From: Tilletiopsis washingtonensis
Taxonomy: Eukaryota; Basidiomycota; Exobasidiomycetes; Entylomatales
Assembly: GCF_003144115.1 (NCBI RefSeq)
Contig: NW_020312002.1
Location: 701,907-765,906, forward strand
Length of the DNA: 64,000 nt
Reading direction: 5' to 3'
The position numbers and the translations under genes are program-made. Position 1 is the first letter of the stretch. Every line of letters begins with the position of its first letter. The notes beneath the pieces are model-generated. The model did not search any database. It saw only the letters and a list, made by a program, of their open reading frames with translations, and was not told the DNA's origin. This document shows positions 39,236 to 51,117 of the stretch, piece after piece.

Positions 39236-40189
39236 ATGCCCAACACCGCCCTCGCCACGTCGGGCATCGGCAACCTCGGCACGCTGCTCAAGCGCCTCGA
39301 GGCCGCCACGAGCCGCCTCGAGGACATGGCGCTGGCGCAGCAGGCCGCCGCGCAGAGCAGCAGCGCGCCGCCGCCGCTGCCGCCTGCCGCCGCCTCCGTC
39401 CCCACAGCGCCGCCTGCACCGCCTGCTCCGCCGGCGCCGCCTGCGCCGCCCGCAGCACCGCCAGCGCCCGCAGAGCTGCCGCCGCAGCTCGAGGCGTGGG
39501 ACGAGAGTGTGCAGCCCAAGGTGGCCGAGTACGCGCAGCTGAGCAGCCGCATCGGCGGCGTCGTGGCCGAGCAGGTGCGTCTTGCTCGCTTGGCGCATCC
39601 TGCCTCTGCTTGGGCCCCTTCTCACACACAACACAGGCAAAGCACATCGTCGCCGCCTTTGCCGCCCAGCGCCATCTCGTCGCCCTCGCCGCCGCGTCGC
39701 GCAAGCCCGCCGGCTCGTCGCCCGCCACGGGTCCGGGCCCCGAGTTTGTCAAGCTGCTCGCGCCGCTGCAGACGCCGCTGCTGGCCGCGGGAGAGCTGCG
39801 CGACAAGAACCGCTCGCAGAAGGACGCCTTCCCCCTGCTCTCGGCCGTCGCCGAGGGCGCGGGTGCGGCGGGCTGGGTCGCCGTGGTGCGTGCTGCGACG
39901 TTGAGGAGGGCGCACGGGCCCCTGCTCCTTCCCGCCCCCCCCTCTCTCTCTCTCTCTCTTTCCTCTCTCTGACCTATGTTTGTCAAAATCGCAGGAGCCC
40001 AAGCCGGCGCCCTACGTCACGTCGATGAAGGAGTCGGCGCAGTTCTACACCAACCGCGTGCTCAAGGAGGCGCGCGACGCCGCCGACAAGACGCCGGCCA
40101 GCTGGGCGCGCGCCTACATTGCCCTCCTCGACGCACTGGCCGCGTACGTCAAGGAGCACCACACGACGGGCCTGAGCTGGAATCCTCGG

Positions 40190-40225
<36 letters not shown>

Positions 40226-41427
40226 AAGGAAAGAAGGGCGGGGAGCCAGCGGATGGAATGCCGGCGTCCGGGTGAACTGAGATCTTGCGCTTCTCACACA
40301 CAGGGCGGCGAAGCATCTGCCTTTGCTGCATCGGGCACCGCCGCCGGGCCCGGCACAGCTGCAGGCGGCGCACCGCCGCCGCCGCCGCCACCGCCGCCGG
40401 CTGCGGCCGCTGCTGCTGGCGCAGCGGCCGCGCCCGCGGCGGCGGGCGGCATGGAGGCGCTCTTCTCGCAGCTGCAGCAGGGCGAGGGCATCACGGCCGG
40501 CCTCAAGAAGGTCGACAAGAGCGAGATGACGCACAAGAACCCGGCGCTGCGCGGCAGTGGTGAGTCTTGGCCCCCCGTGTCGCGCGAGTGGGGGGAGGGC
40601 GATGGAAAGTGGGTGGCTAACCGTCACCACCCATCACAACCCCCCAGCTCCGGTGCCGGCCAAGAGCGCAGCGAGCCCTGCCGGCGCATCAGCGCCGGCC
40701 GTCAAGGCCAAGAAGGCGCCGAAGATGGAGCTGGAGGGCAACAAGTGGGCCATTGTGCGTTGTGTTTGTGTGGTGCAGTTTTGCATGCCTGAGAGCCCGC
40801 ATCTGGCAACTCCACTGGGTGGGGAAGGGGGCCCATGCTGAACCCCCTCTCCTCCCCTGCCCCCCCCCCCTCCCCCTCTTCCCGCTGCTGTCCCCGCTTT
40901 AAACAGGAACACCAGGAGGACCGAAGCGACCTCATCGTCGAGCACACCGAGATCAACCAGACGGTGACGCTGTTTGGCTGCCGCAACTGTGTCGTGCAGG
41001 TGCGCGGCAAGGTCAATGCCGTGTCGATGGGTGCGTCGTCGCTCCCCTCTCTCTTGCCTGCCTCCTTGCTGACTGACGAGGCGGCGACGCTCGGGCGACA
41101 GTCTCCTGCCACAAGACGTCGCTGCTGCTCGACACGCTCGTCTCGGCCCTCGAAATCACCGCCTCGCCCTCGTTTGCCGTGCAGATCACGGGGCGCACGC
41201 CGACGATACTGCTCGACTCGTGCGACTCGGGCCAGGTGTACCTGAGCGCCGCCGGGCTCGACGCCGACATTGTGACGAGCAAGTGCAGCGCCATCAACGT
41301 GTCGGTGCCGCGCGCCGACGCGGGCGCGCAAGAGGGCGAGATGCGCGAAGTGGCGCTGCCCGAACAGCTGCGACACTCGCTCAAGGGAGGCAAGCTGAGC
41401 ACGGACGTCGTGGCGCACACGGGCTAG
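39236..41427 (+). CDS. SRV2: Adenylyl cyclase-associated protein (7 exons)
   Basis: CAP/Srv2 recycles actin monomers with cofilin and links to Ras-adenylyl cyclase. Exons 39236-39574, 39637-39885, 39995-40189, 40304-40559, 40648-40754, 40907-41030 and 41102-41427 give 531 residues, the usual CAP length. Layout: N-terminal oligomerisation helix (LLKRLEAATSRLEDMAL), Pro/Ala linker, helical folded domain (FVKLLAPLQTPLLAAGELRD, YVTSMKESAQFYTNRVLKE), poly-Pro (PPPPPPPPP), WH2-like segment (GEGITAGLKKVDKSEMTHKN) and the C-terminal beta-helix CARP domain (NKWAIEHQEDRSDLIVEHTE, TVTLFGCRNCVVQVRGKVN). Four of the six introns start with GTGCGT. Intron 3 opens with a GT dinucleotide repeat directly at the donor. 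Confidence 0.95.
40194..40224. repeat. (GT)15 microsatellite at a 5' splice site
   Basis: About 15 GT units follow immediately after the GTGAG donor of CAP intron 3. Each GT offers a weak alternative donor, though only the first has the consensus GTGAGT. Confidence 0.9.
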
Positions 41428-41621
41428 CACCAACCCCGAGGGGTGCGCAGGCGCAATGCATATCGTGTCGCTTCAAGAAGAGGATGGAGGGTGACGCGTG
41501 GAATACAGGAGTGGAAGGAAAGAAACGCTCGTCAAGGTGATACAGGGTCAGGGCGGAGGGTAAATGGTGACTCGTCGTTTGGGGGGTAAATCGGCCGTCG
41601 CTGTGTGGCGGCGCCACGCAA

Positions 41622-44600
41622 TCACTGCAGGCCAGCAGCGGCGCACAGACTCCAGTCGCGGCCCGTGGGGAAGAGGCAGAGCTCTTCGTGCGGCGCGCAG
41701 AAGAGCTCCTCGGGCGCCGCCGCGCCGAGCGCGTCGCTGCTGCGCAGGCCGTCGGCGCGCACGAGGTGCTGCGCCAGCACGCCCGTGGCGCATGCGGCGC
41801 CCAGCAGTTCGGCGACCTCGAGACGGTCGTATGCCAGGCCGGTGCGCGAGGCTTGCGCAAAGAGACTGACGAGGTGTGACTTTTGTGTGGGGGCGCCCAG
41901 ACGCGGTCAGCGCGTGGTGCACACACACCTCGGCAAGAAGAGACACTCACCACAGGCACACCAGGGCGCTCAAGCACCGTCGTCACGACACTGCGCACGC
42001 CCTGCTGCCAGCGGCCCTTGGCGGAGCGCTGCCCACGCAGGTCGAGCCAGACGCGCGGGAAGAAGCGCGGCCCGAGCGTGCGGGCGCGCGCCCGCAGGGC
42101 GGCCGTGGCGGCGGCGGCGAGGCGCGCCGCCTCCTCGGTCGGCACGTCCGTCGGCTGCGGCGTGGCCTTCTTGCGCCTGCGGCGCCCGGGCACCAACTTC
42201 TCGGCCTCCGGCTCGGGCGTCACCACGGCTGCCTCGGCGCTCAGCGCACGCACCGTCCACGCTTGCAGGTACTGCGCGTGCACCAGACGCGCCTCGTTGT
42301 AGCCGGCCAGGAAGGCCAGCGGAGGCTCAGCGTGCAGCGGCACACGCATGACGCGCTGCAGTTGAGCCTGTGAGGCGTCTGCAAAGGCCGCCTGATGTGA
42401 CGACGGCATCCGTAAGCACACGCTGAGCATCTCCACGTTCTCCCTACTCACCTCGACGGCTTCGCGCGTCGCGCCCGCCTCGCCGGCGCTTTTGAGCAAG
42501 CTCGCCAGACGCTCCACGAGCGTGCCATCACGGCGGGACGTGCGCGCCGCGGCGGTCCAGGCCTGTGCGATGCGCTGGCTCACGTCCTCCCAGTCCTCCT
42601 CGCCGTCGGCGCACCACGCCAGCACGGCGTGCTCCGGCGGCTCCACGGACTCGGACATGAGCTCGTCGGGCTCCGGCTTGACGACGGGCGCCAGCGGCAG
42701 GAGCAGCTCGAGCTCTTCATCGCCTGCGGAGAGGTCAGCGCGCGCACAGGCTCTCAGCCCAGCCGGCACTCACTCAGCCGCTTTGCGTTGAAGAGTCCGC
42801 GCGTCGCCATGCGCAGCTGCTTCATGTCGAGCGCCGCCGGCGCAATGCGGTGCTCGCTGAGCAGCATCACCAGCGCGGCCGCCTCGTTGTCGTCGACGTC
42901 CGGGCGCACTTCCGTGAGCGGCTTGCGCTCGGCTTCTGCTTGCGCACGCGCCACGGCCGCAAGGTCGAGCTCGCCAAATGCATTCGTCGCGCTGGCCTCG
43001 GCGCACCAGACGTAGTTCGAGCCGGGCCGGCGCGCACGCATGTTGGACAGGTCTGCATCGTCCGTCGGCGCGCGCTCGAGGCGGATCTGCTTCGCCTTGG
43101 TGAGGTCCTCGATCGCCTTGTCGATGCTGCCGCCAAGCTCTACCGCCATGCTCTCCATGCCGGCGACCAGGCCCTTCTTGTCGTCCTCGTCCATGTCGAG
43201 ATGCATGCGCACGATGGCGCGTGCCACGCCCTCGGCCGCACTGATTGGCTTCGTCTCAGGGCCTGCTCGGCGCAGCGTGAAGGGCTGCCCCTTGATGAAG
43301 CGCGCGCGGACGACCGCGCTGGCGGCGATGTCATGTGTCGTGGCGGCGTCCCAGACTGTCTCCGGCAGATCCTCGGGCAGACGCTCGCCTTCGCGCATCT
43401 CCTCGCGCAGCGGCGCCGTGTCGATCGGGAGCGCCTCCGCTTCGCGCGCCTCAATGTTGCTATACACGTTCGCCTTGTTGACTGTGGCCTGCAGCAGCCG
43501 GACGTGCTGCGGCAAGTCGAACGCATCGGCGCTGCTCGAGTCCTGGTCTTTGAGGACGCCATCGGCGCGCAGGCGCTGATACACCAACGCCCACTGGTTC
43601 TGCAGCTCGTCCATGTAAGCCTCTTCGCCGACCATCTTGGCCAGGAAGCGCAGGCGGGTCGAGATGTTCTGCATCTGGTGCCCGGGGAAGAGCTGCTGCA
43701 GCGCCGTCATCTGCTGGCGCCCATTGGGCTTATTGCCACGCTCGACGTCGCGCACGCGGATGACTGCCACCGCGTCGCGCAGGTCATCGTCGCGCGCAGG
43801 CGTCCAGGCGACATTCGAGCGAACGACGCGCTTGCGCTCTGCACATCGTCAGCCTAGTGCAGCACCGCAGACCGCTCGCAGGCGACTCACTGCCGCCAGC
43901 TCTCTCCCTGGCCGCCTTTGCCTCTGCCTGACGCATGGCACGTGCGGCGCGCTTGCGCGCAGCCTTCGCCTGTGCCTCCGACTGGCGTCTCGCCGCACCT
44001 TCGCCCTTGACGGTGACCGGCGCCTCTCGGGCGGCGTCGATGATCTGCGCAAGCGAGTCGAGCTGCACGTCGCCCGTGCCCTTGATCCACGAGCCGTGCA
44101 TGCTCGATGTGTACAGCGTAAGCGTGAGCAGCTCGTGCTGCGGGTCGTCGGGCGGCACACCCGCGGCGGCGAGACATTGTGCGACTTTCGCATCCCACTG
44201 CTCGGTGCGCTCGCGTCGCTCATCGCGCTGCTTGGTGAGCATGGCACGGCTCTTCTTGACGGCGGCAACGACGGTGCCGTCGGGTCCGGTCTTTGCGCGC
44301 TTGCTGCTGCGCGCATCGAAGAGCGGGTGCGACTCGTCGAGCGGCTGCATGCCGGCCTTCTTGCTGTACCACTCCACTGCGACATGTAGCGGCACGCGGG
44401 CAACCTCGGCGATGTTGCGCAGACGCTGCTCCGGCATCTGCTCGGCGACCATCTCTGCGTCGAAGCGCGCGAGGAAGCGCGTCTGCAGCGGCGAGAGCTG
44501 ATAGTTGCGCGACCAGGCGTGATTCTTGCGCATGCGTCGCGCAAGCTCCACGATCTCGGGGTCAGCATCGTCAGCGTCAGCGTCGGCGTTCTCCGCCACC

Positions 44601-47600
44601 ACCTCGGGGGCGCCTCTGATGAGCGTCCAGAAGCGGCGTGCCTCTATGACGGTGCTGAGCGGCTTGGGACTGGGGAGCAGCTGCGGCGCGGACGTCGCCT
44701 TGACGAAGCCGACCAGGCGGCGATCGCTGCGGTGGAACTGCCACAGCTTCGACTCTGGCTGCTCGCCGGCAGGCAGCGCAACCGCTTTGTCCTTGTGCAT
44801 GCGCACCGGCTGCGCAAGATCGAGCAGCTGGAGATCGCGCAGCAGCGCATCGAAGGCCTTGCGGCTGGAGTCGCGGCGCGCCCACTCCTCGATCTCGCCG
44901 CCGAGCTGTGCGGCCGTGCGGGCCTTCTCGTCCGCAGATTCGGCCACTGCGGTCAGCTGCGGGCTCGGCTCGGAAGGCACGAGCTTGAGCAGTTCTCTGA
45001 CCGGCAGCGAGGCCAGGCGCAGCTGCTCCACATCGATGACGCCCTCGGCGTGCGAGACGAGCGCGGCGTCGATCTCGTCGCCGTCCGCGACGCTGTTGTC
45101 CGCCTCGAAGATGCCCATCACGGCCAGGTGCAGCTGCTTCAGGCGCGCCATGCCGCCGGAAAGGTAGCCCTGCGGCTGGCTGCACGTCACCTCGTCGTCG
45201 AATTGCTTGCGGTACTGCGGATCGCGCAGCAGATCTTCGTTGTCGACGTTGTGGAACGGGTCGACCTGGCGCTGGCGCCTCGGCATGCCCGCCGGACGGT
45301 CGATCTCGTCGACGTCCTCGTCGAGCGCGTGCTGCTGCGCGGGAGCGCCGAGGCCCTTGCGCAAGAACTCCTTCGCGTACGCGGCCAGTTCGTCATCGGA
45401 CGTGCTTGCGTGGTAGTAGACCTTCTGTTGGGGGCTGTCGACGCCTTCCTGCTTGATCGCCAGCGTCACGCTCTTCGCCGTGCCGCGCTCCTCGAGGTAC
45501 TGAAACGTCGAGCGCCGCGTCTTGGTGTCGTCGAACATCGTGAAGTCGTCATCGCCGCGCTCGATGAGGAAGTTGCGCAGCACGCCAGCGGCGCGAATGG
45601 CCGAGATGAACTTGTGCTGCTCCAGGAACGTGGCGAGCAGCAGAGCGCGGCGGCGCTTGGCGAAATTGGCTGCGGAGAGGTCAGCCACAGCACGAGGTCG
45701 TCTCGCGGCGCACTCACCCGGGGCAGCTGACTGGCTCTTGCGCGCTTTGGCCGTGCCGTTTCGCCGCGCCGGAGTCGCAGGCGCGTCCGCAGCAGAGGCT
45801 GGCAGCTCCGCATCGGCAGACGCTTCGTCGGACGGCACTGGTGCGCCTTCGTCGGTGCTCGCAGCAGCCTCGGCAGACTGAGACGGCCCGTCGACGGGCT
45901 GAGCCGGTGCCTCGACCGGCGGCATCTCAACATCGCGAGCACCGCTTGTGCTCGCGATCTGCGGCACAGGGTCGTTGGCCACCGCCGCCGCCGCCGCCTC
46001 CTCCTCGGCCGGCGCCAGCTTGGAGCGGCGAGCTCGCTTGCTGCTGCGCTCCTGCGGCTCCTCCTTCGTACGTGCGCGTGAGGTGCGCTTGGCTGGCGGC
46101 GGCGGCGCCTCGGCGGCATCACCAGCCTGTTCCTCGTCAGGCACGTCGGCGGCAGCGGGTGCCGCAGGCTGCTCGACGGGCGCTGCCTCGCGCGAGGGTC
46201 CAGCAGACGACGGTCCAGCCTGAGCCGCCATCGTAGAGTCCGCCTCCTCCTCCTCTTCGGCCTGCTCGTCCTCAGGCGCCTGCCCAGCAGCAGCAGCGGC
46301 AGCATCCGCCTTCTCCTGCCGCTTGCGTCTCGCCAGTGCGGCCTTCGACAGCTCCGAGTCCGGCTTGCGCGGCCTGCCTTTCTTCTTCGGCTCCGGCGGC
46401 GGCACGTTCGGGTCCGGCACCTTCTTTGGGCGTCCTAGCTTCTTGGGCTCCTTCTTTGCCGCCTTGGCCGCGGCCGTGGCGTCCTTCTTGGCCTGCTTCT
46501 CCGCGCTGCCGCGCGACGTCGACGCCTTCTCCGCGGGCGTCTTGCGCGGCCGGCCACGCTTCGCGACGCCAGTGACTGGGTCGATGGGGTTGACGCGCGC
46601 CTTCTTCGACTTCTTCTCCGAGGCCGGGCGGTGCTGGGCTACGCTGCCGAGGTTGGCGCGCTGTATGACGCGAACGGCTGCGATGCGTTCCTCGACGTCC
46701 GTCCACTCCTGCACCGGCGTGGCATTCGTGAAGTCATGCAGCGCCTGTGGCTCGACGAACTTCGCCTGCGTCTCATCATCGAAGAGCGCATTCGACCGCA
46801 TCAGCGCAAGATGCGCCGGACGCGACCAGTAGCGCAGCTCCTTGGTCCGCCCGCTGCCCTGGTCCGTGGCGGCGATGAGCGTCGTGTCGTCGTACGCCGA
46901 CGCGCGGCCCGACACCTGCATCTGCAGCAGCAGCGCAGCAAGTGAACGCTGCTTCGCCGGCGAGTCTGTGCCAAAGTGCTTCTTGAGCTCCTGCAGTTCG
47001 AAAGAGAGTCAGCTAGGGCATCAAGAGGCCTCCTGCGGACGAAAGACGCACCAGCAGCGTCGTGCCGCGCGTGCCTGCAGCACAGATCACCTCGAGCATC
47101 TGGCGCTCAAACGGCACTTCGACGGCAATGGAGCGCATGCGGTGGCGCTCGAGCTCGGCAGCGAGGCGCTTGGCGACCTGCTCGTTGGCGCGTTCGTCTG
47201 CGCCGCGGCGCTCGTCGGCCAGCCATGCTTCGCCGGCGGGCGTGAGGCGCAGGCACAGCTCCACGTCCACTGAGGCAGTCGACTCCGCGTCCTTCTTCTT
47301 GATGTGGGCATTGACGAGCTCGAGCAGGCCTCTGCTGACCAGCACGCGCCACGCTGCGCCGGCGGCACGACGGCTGGGCCTGCCGCGCAGGCCCTGGTTG
47401 TACACGCAGACCGTCAGCACAACAAGCCAAGCTCAAATCGCACGGGAGTAAGCTCTTACCAGACGCTCTGTCAGGCGGGCGCGCAGCAGCAGGCCGCCCG
47501 TAGAGACTTCGCAGAGACGCGCGATGCGCCGGCGCAGCAGGTCGAGGCGCGTGAGGAGGAGCTTGGTGAGCGCCGGCGGGAGGGGCGCGTAGCCCATGAC

Positions 47601-49023
47601 GCCCTCGACGTCGTGTTCCACCTTCACCACGGGTGCTTGCGCTCGAGCCACGATGTTGCCTTTCACATCGGCGTCTTCCTCTGGCTCGTCCTCGGCTTCC
47701 TCCTCCAGCTCAGCCTCGAGGCGCTCTCGCTCGTGCTTGCCCAGCTTGTACGGCTCGGCAGCCAGCAGCGCCACGACGTCTGTCGTCTCCGTGTCCTCCT
47801 CGTCTGCCGCCTGTGCATCCTCATCTTCGCCCTCGTTGCTTGTGCGCGTCGCACGCGGTGCCGCCATGGTCGTGCCCTGTGTCGCAGCGAGATACGCCGC
47901 ACACTGCTCCTTGAAGCGGCTCGCCACCACTGCCGAGCCAGCGGCGGCCACCATTGCCGAGCCAGCAGCGGGGCGGTCCTTCTTCACCTGTATGAGCGTA
48001 GAGTACTTGAGCACAGTCTCCTTCTGCAGCGGCTTCTTGAAGTGATGGAACACCGTCTTGCTGTCCATCACCGCCTGGCCGCCGTGGATGAGCTTGCCGA
48101 CCTCCTGGAAGGTGATGCCTTCCTCGCGCGCACGCATCGTCAGCTGCACGACGGCCCAGGTGAGCGGCGGGCAGTCGTCCTGTGCGGCGCCGAGCGTCAG
48201 TTGCCCTGCATCGTTGCCCAAGTGCAAAGAAGCACGCACCGAGCCCCAAAGGCGTGTGTACAGCGACTTGCGGTCGAGCGTGAAGCGCAGCGCGTCGCCG
48301 TGCTGCGTCTTGAGCTCGGCAATGTCGAGCGTCGTGCCCTTGTCATCCACATCGACCGTGCCGATGATGGCCGGCGGGCGCGGTGCCTTTTTGCCCTTCG
48401 GCGGCGGCGGCGGCGGCGGCGGCGGCGCAGCAGCCGCGGCGGGCGCCACGGCAGCCGAGAGCTTGACGTCCATCATGCCCTCGTGCAGCTTACCGCTGGC
48501 CAGCATCTTGAGCGCCTGCTGCTCCGGCTCGACGGCCGCACCGACGCACACGTCGCGCCGCTGCCGCAGCTGGCGCCAGACGTAGTTGGTGTATGCCTCG
48601 TCGACCATCTGGGCGGGCCGCGCCGCGGCGGCCGCGCGCGCCTCCTCGAACGAGCGCAGCGATGCCTCGAGCGCCGGCAGCGGCATGCCTGCAAAGGCAC
48701 ACACACGCGAGTGTCAGCTGTGGTGTGCATGGCTAGCCTTTGCGGTGCCCTTGCGAGCGCTGGCACGGTCCATGGGGAGTGCCACGGCACTTGCGCCGCG
48801 CTGGACGCGCCGCCACTCCTCCTTCGCAGCCCCCTGAGCGCAGTGCAAATGTGCCCCTTCCCCGTCCCGAGCGGGAGTCGAACAGTCGCGCCAGCCTGCG
48901 CAGTGCCCATGCAGAGGGTGGAGGCGCGCATCCGGGCTTCAAGGTACGGGCCGAGGGGCGGCACTCACCACGCTCGCCCTCGACGGCAATGTCGGCGAGC
49001 AGGTGCTCGACGAGCGCGTCCAT
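41622..49023 (-). CDS. TFC3: Transcription factor TFIIIC largest subunit, B-block binding (9 exons)
   Basis: Subunit of TFIIIC (yeast tau138, S. pombe Sfc3) that contacts the B box of tRNA genes. Exons 48969-49023, 47460-48688, 47052-47393, 45718-46990, 43891-45669, 42774-43838, 42452-42723, 41951-42391 and 41622-41879 give 2237 residues. The start (MDALVEHLLADIAVEGERG) is typical for fungal orthologues. Winged-helix/B-block segments include GLRGRPSRRAAGAAWRVL, ELRYWSRPAHLALM and RRRALLLATFLEQHKFISA. Between about 680 and 770 lie three AT-hook-like motifs (KRGRPRK, LGRPKKV, KKGRPRK), followed by a Glu/Ala/Pro-rich linker. The 48-nt intron 45670-45717 is in frame and could be retained. Identity rests on motif pattern and length, as this family diverges fast. 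Intron 1 contains a B-box-like element. Confidence 0.82.
48874..48884 (-). promoter_or_regulatory. B-box-like element in TFC3 intron 1
   Basis: The minus strand reads TGTTCGACTCC, matching the polymerase III B-box consensus GGTTCGANTCC at all fixed positions but the first. No tRNA can be folded around it, because the flanking bases do not make a T stem. It lies within intron 1 (48689-48968) of the gene for the B-box-binding subunit. Confidence 0.4.
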
Positions 49024-50099
49024 CGTGGCGCGCGCTCAGCGCCAAGGCGCTGTGCCGGCTGCCTGGGCGTGAGGTGGATCGGTGCGCCAGAGCGGCGCAC
49101 GACACGGCAGGAGTGCGGCGGAAGCGAGACGAGCTGGCTTGCGCCAGGCGCGCGCCAGGTGGGACAGGCACGCTGGAGCCGCCGTGCAGGCAAGGGGGGG
49201 CGACGATGAAGATGGGAGACGAGAGCAGCTGTGGCGCTGTGCTGGCTGCGCCGAGGGCCAGCTCAGGCTGTGAGGGCTCTGGCGGGCGCGCTCGACCCGA
49301 TGGCAGAGCGGCGCGGAGACACTGCTCTCGTGCTGCGCGCCGCCTGTTCCCACGCCCGTCGGCGTCGCCGCGTCCTCGCGGCTGCCCTTCCTTCAGGGTG
49401 CCGACGCAGCCGTCCCGTCTCCTGGCTGCTTTCGGCCGAGCTGAGAATCAAGCCTTTTGCCTCACAATCAAGCTTACACATGCATGCGTCGCGCAGCGTC
49501 GACAGCGGCGGCGCTCGTCCAAAACTGGCGCAGAGAGGGCGCGCTCGGCTCGAGCGGCGCTCTCGACGCGACGCGTTGGCCGGCCAGCCGTGGCTGCTTT
49601 CGACATTCAGCCTCGCTCACAGACTAAAACTTCTTGTCATCCAACCCCCATGCTGAGCTCGCTCTACGGCAACTGCAGGGAGCAGACCACAGAGCGACAT
49701 CGAATAGCCATGCCGGCGAGCGGCTATACTGCAAGACTTGCACGGTGAGGCACGAGGGCCAGTTCGTGCGTCGCGCAAGCCAAGCTCGGCCTCTTCCTTG
49801 ACTTGCGAGCAGGCAGAGGCAGACAGACGCACGCCGGCCGAGCATCCCGGAGCAACCCAGACTCGACACACAGGCAGCTCCATCCATCACACCGTCACAC
49901 GCGCGAACACACGCGACACAAACACAAGGACCGAGCGTTGGCTGTCAAGAAGGGGTGGGAGTTTCATTCATCGCCCCGCGGGCTGCAGGGGGGAGCAGTC
50001 ATGACAGATGGGGCTGGCTTGGATCGTCCGCACGAGGCAAGTCGCACACTCGGGGCACGCCGACGATCCTAGCTTAGGCCAAGAGCATGCGAGCAGCGC
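49024..50099. other. Intergenic, no gene seen
   Basis: About 1.1 kb separates the TFC3 start from the DEF1 stop on the same strand. It must contain the TFC3 promoter and the DEF1 3' UTR. Frames present are short or antisense and compositionally biased. Confidence 0.6.
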
Positions 50100-51082
50100 T
50101 CACTGGCCCCAGTACTGCCGGCTGCCGTAGGCGGGGTAGGCGCCGTACGAGGCCGAGGCGCTCGGCTGGTGGCCGTAGGCGCCGTACTGCTGCTGCTGGT
50201 AGTACTGCTGCTGCTGCTGGTGCTGCTGCTGGTGCTGCTGCTGGTGCGCCTGCGCCTGCTGCATGTGCTGCTGCTGCGGCGTCGCATGCTGCGCGCCCTG
50301 CTGGTGCGGCGCGCCCTGGCGGCCTTGAGCTGCACCCTGCTGCTGCGAGCCCGCAGCGCCGGCGCCCTGCTGCGCCGAGGCCGACTTGGAAGAGTCGTAG
50401 CCGCGGTAGGCGTCCATGCCGCCCTGCGCCTGCTGCGCCTGCTGCTGCCCGCCGGCAGTGGCCTTTTGCTGCTGCGGCGTGCCGCTGGCGCCGTTGCTTG
50501 CGCCGTTGGAGGCAGCCGGCTGCGAAGGCGGAGCGCCGCTGCCGGCGCCCTGGCCCAGGAAGCCGCCGAGGCCCGGGATGCCGCCGGCAGAGGCGCCGCC
50601 GTAGATCTTCGAGTAGTCGGACGCCGCGGCCGAGTTGGCGCCGCCAAGGTTGGGCATGCCGGGGATGGCGCCGCGCTGCTGGCCGAAGCCCTGCGCATCG
50701 TACGAGGCCGCTGCGCCGCCGAGGTTCGACGGAGCCGGCGACTGGCCGTACTGTGCCTGCGAGCCGTAGGCGCTCTCCGGGCCCGAGTACGGCGACTGCA
50801 TGCTGGCCGGAGTGCCGGGCTTGCTCGCGTGCTGCTGCTGCGCCTGCTGCTGCTGCGGCTGTGCGCCGTAGAGGTACTGGTAGCCCGCCGTGGGCTGCGC
50901 GTAGTGCTGGAACTGGTTGGGCAGGTAGTAGTGGTGCGGATAGTAGTACGGCATGACGCCGGGGAACTGCTGCTGCTGCGCCGGCGCCGGCGCCTGCTGC
51001 TGCTGCAGGCCCGCAGGGCCCGTGGGTGCCTGCTGCGACTGCGGCTGCGCCTGCTGCGCGCCCTGCTCCGAGGGCGCCGAGC

Positions 51083-51117
<35 letters not shown>

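Noticed and set aside
48840-48970. Possible tRNA gene on the minus strand because of a good B box
   Set aside because: The bases flanking TTCGACT cannot pair as a T stem, no A box lies at a proper distance and no acceptor stem forms, so only an isolated B-box-like element was kept.
47304-49748. An 814-codon open frame on the plus strand
   Set aside because: Antisense to TFC3 exons 2-3 and the upstream region, with biased composition and no domain.
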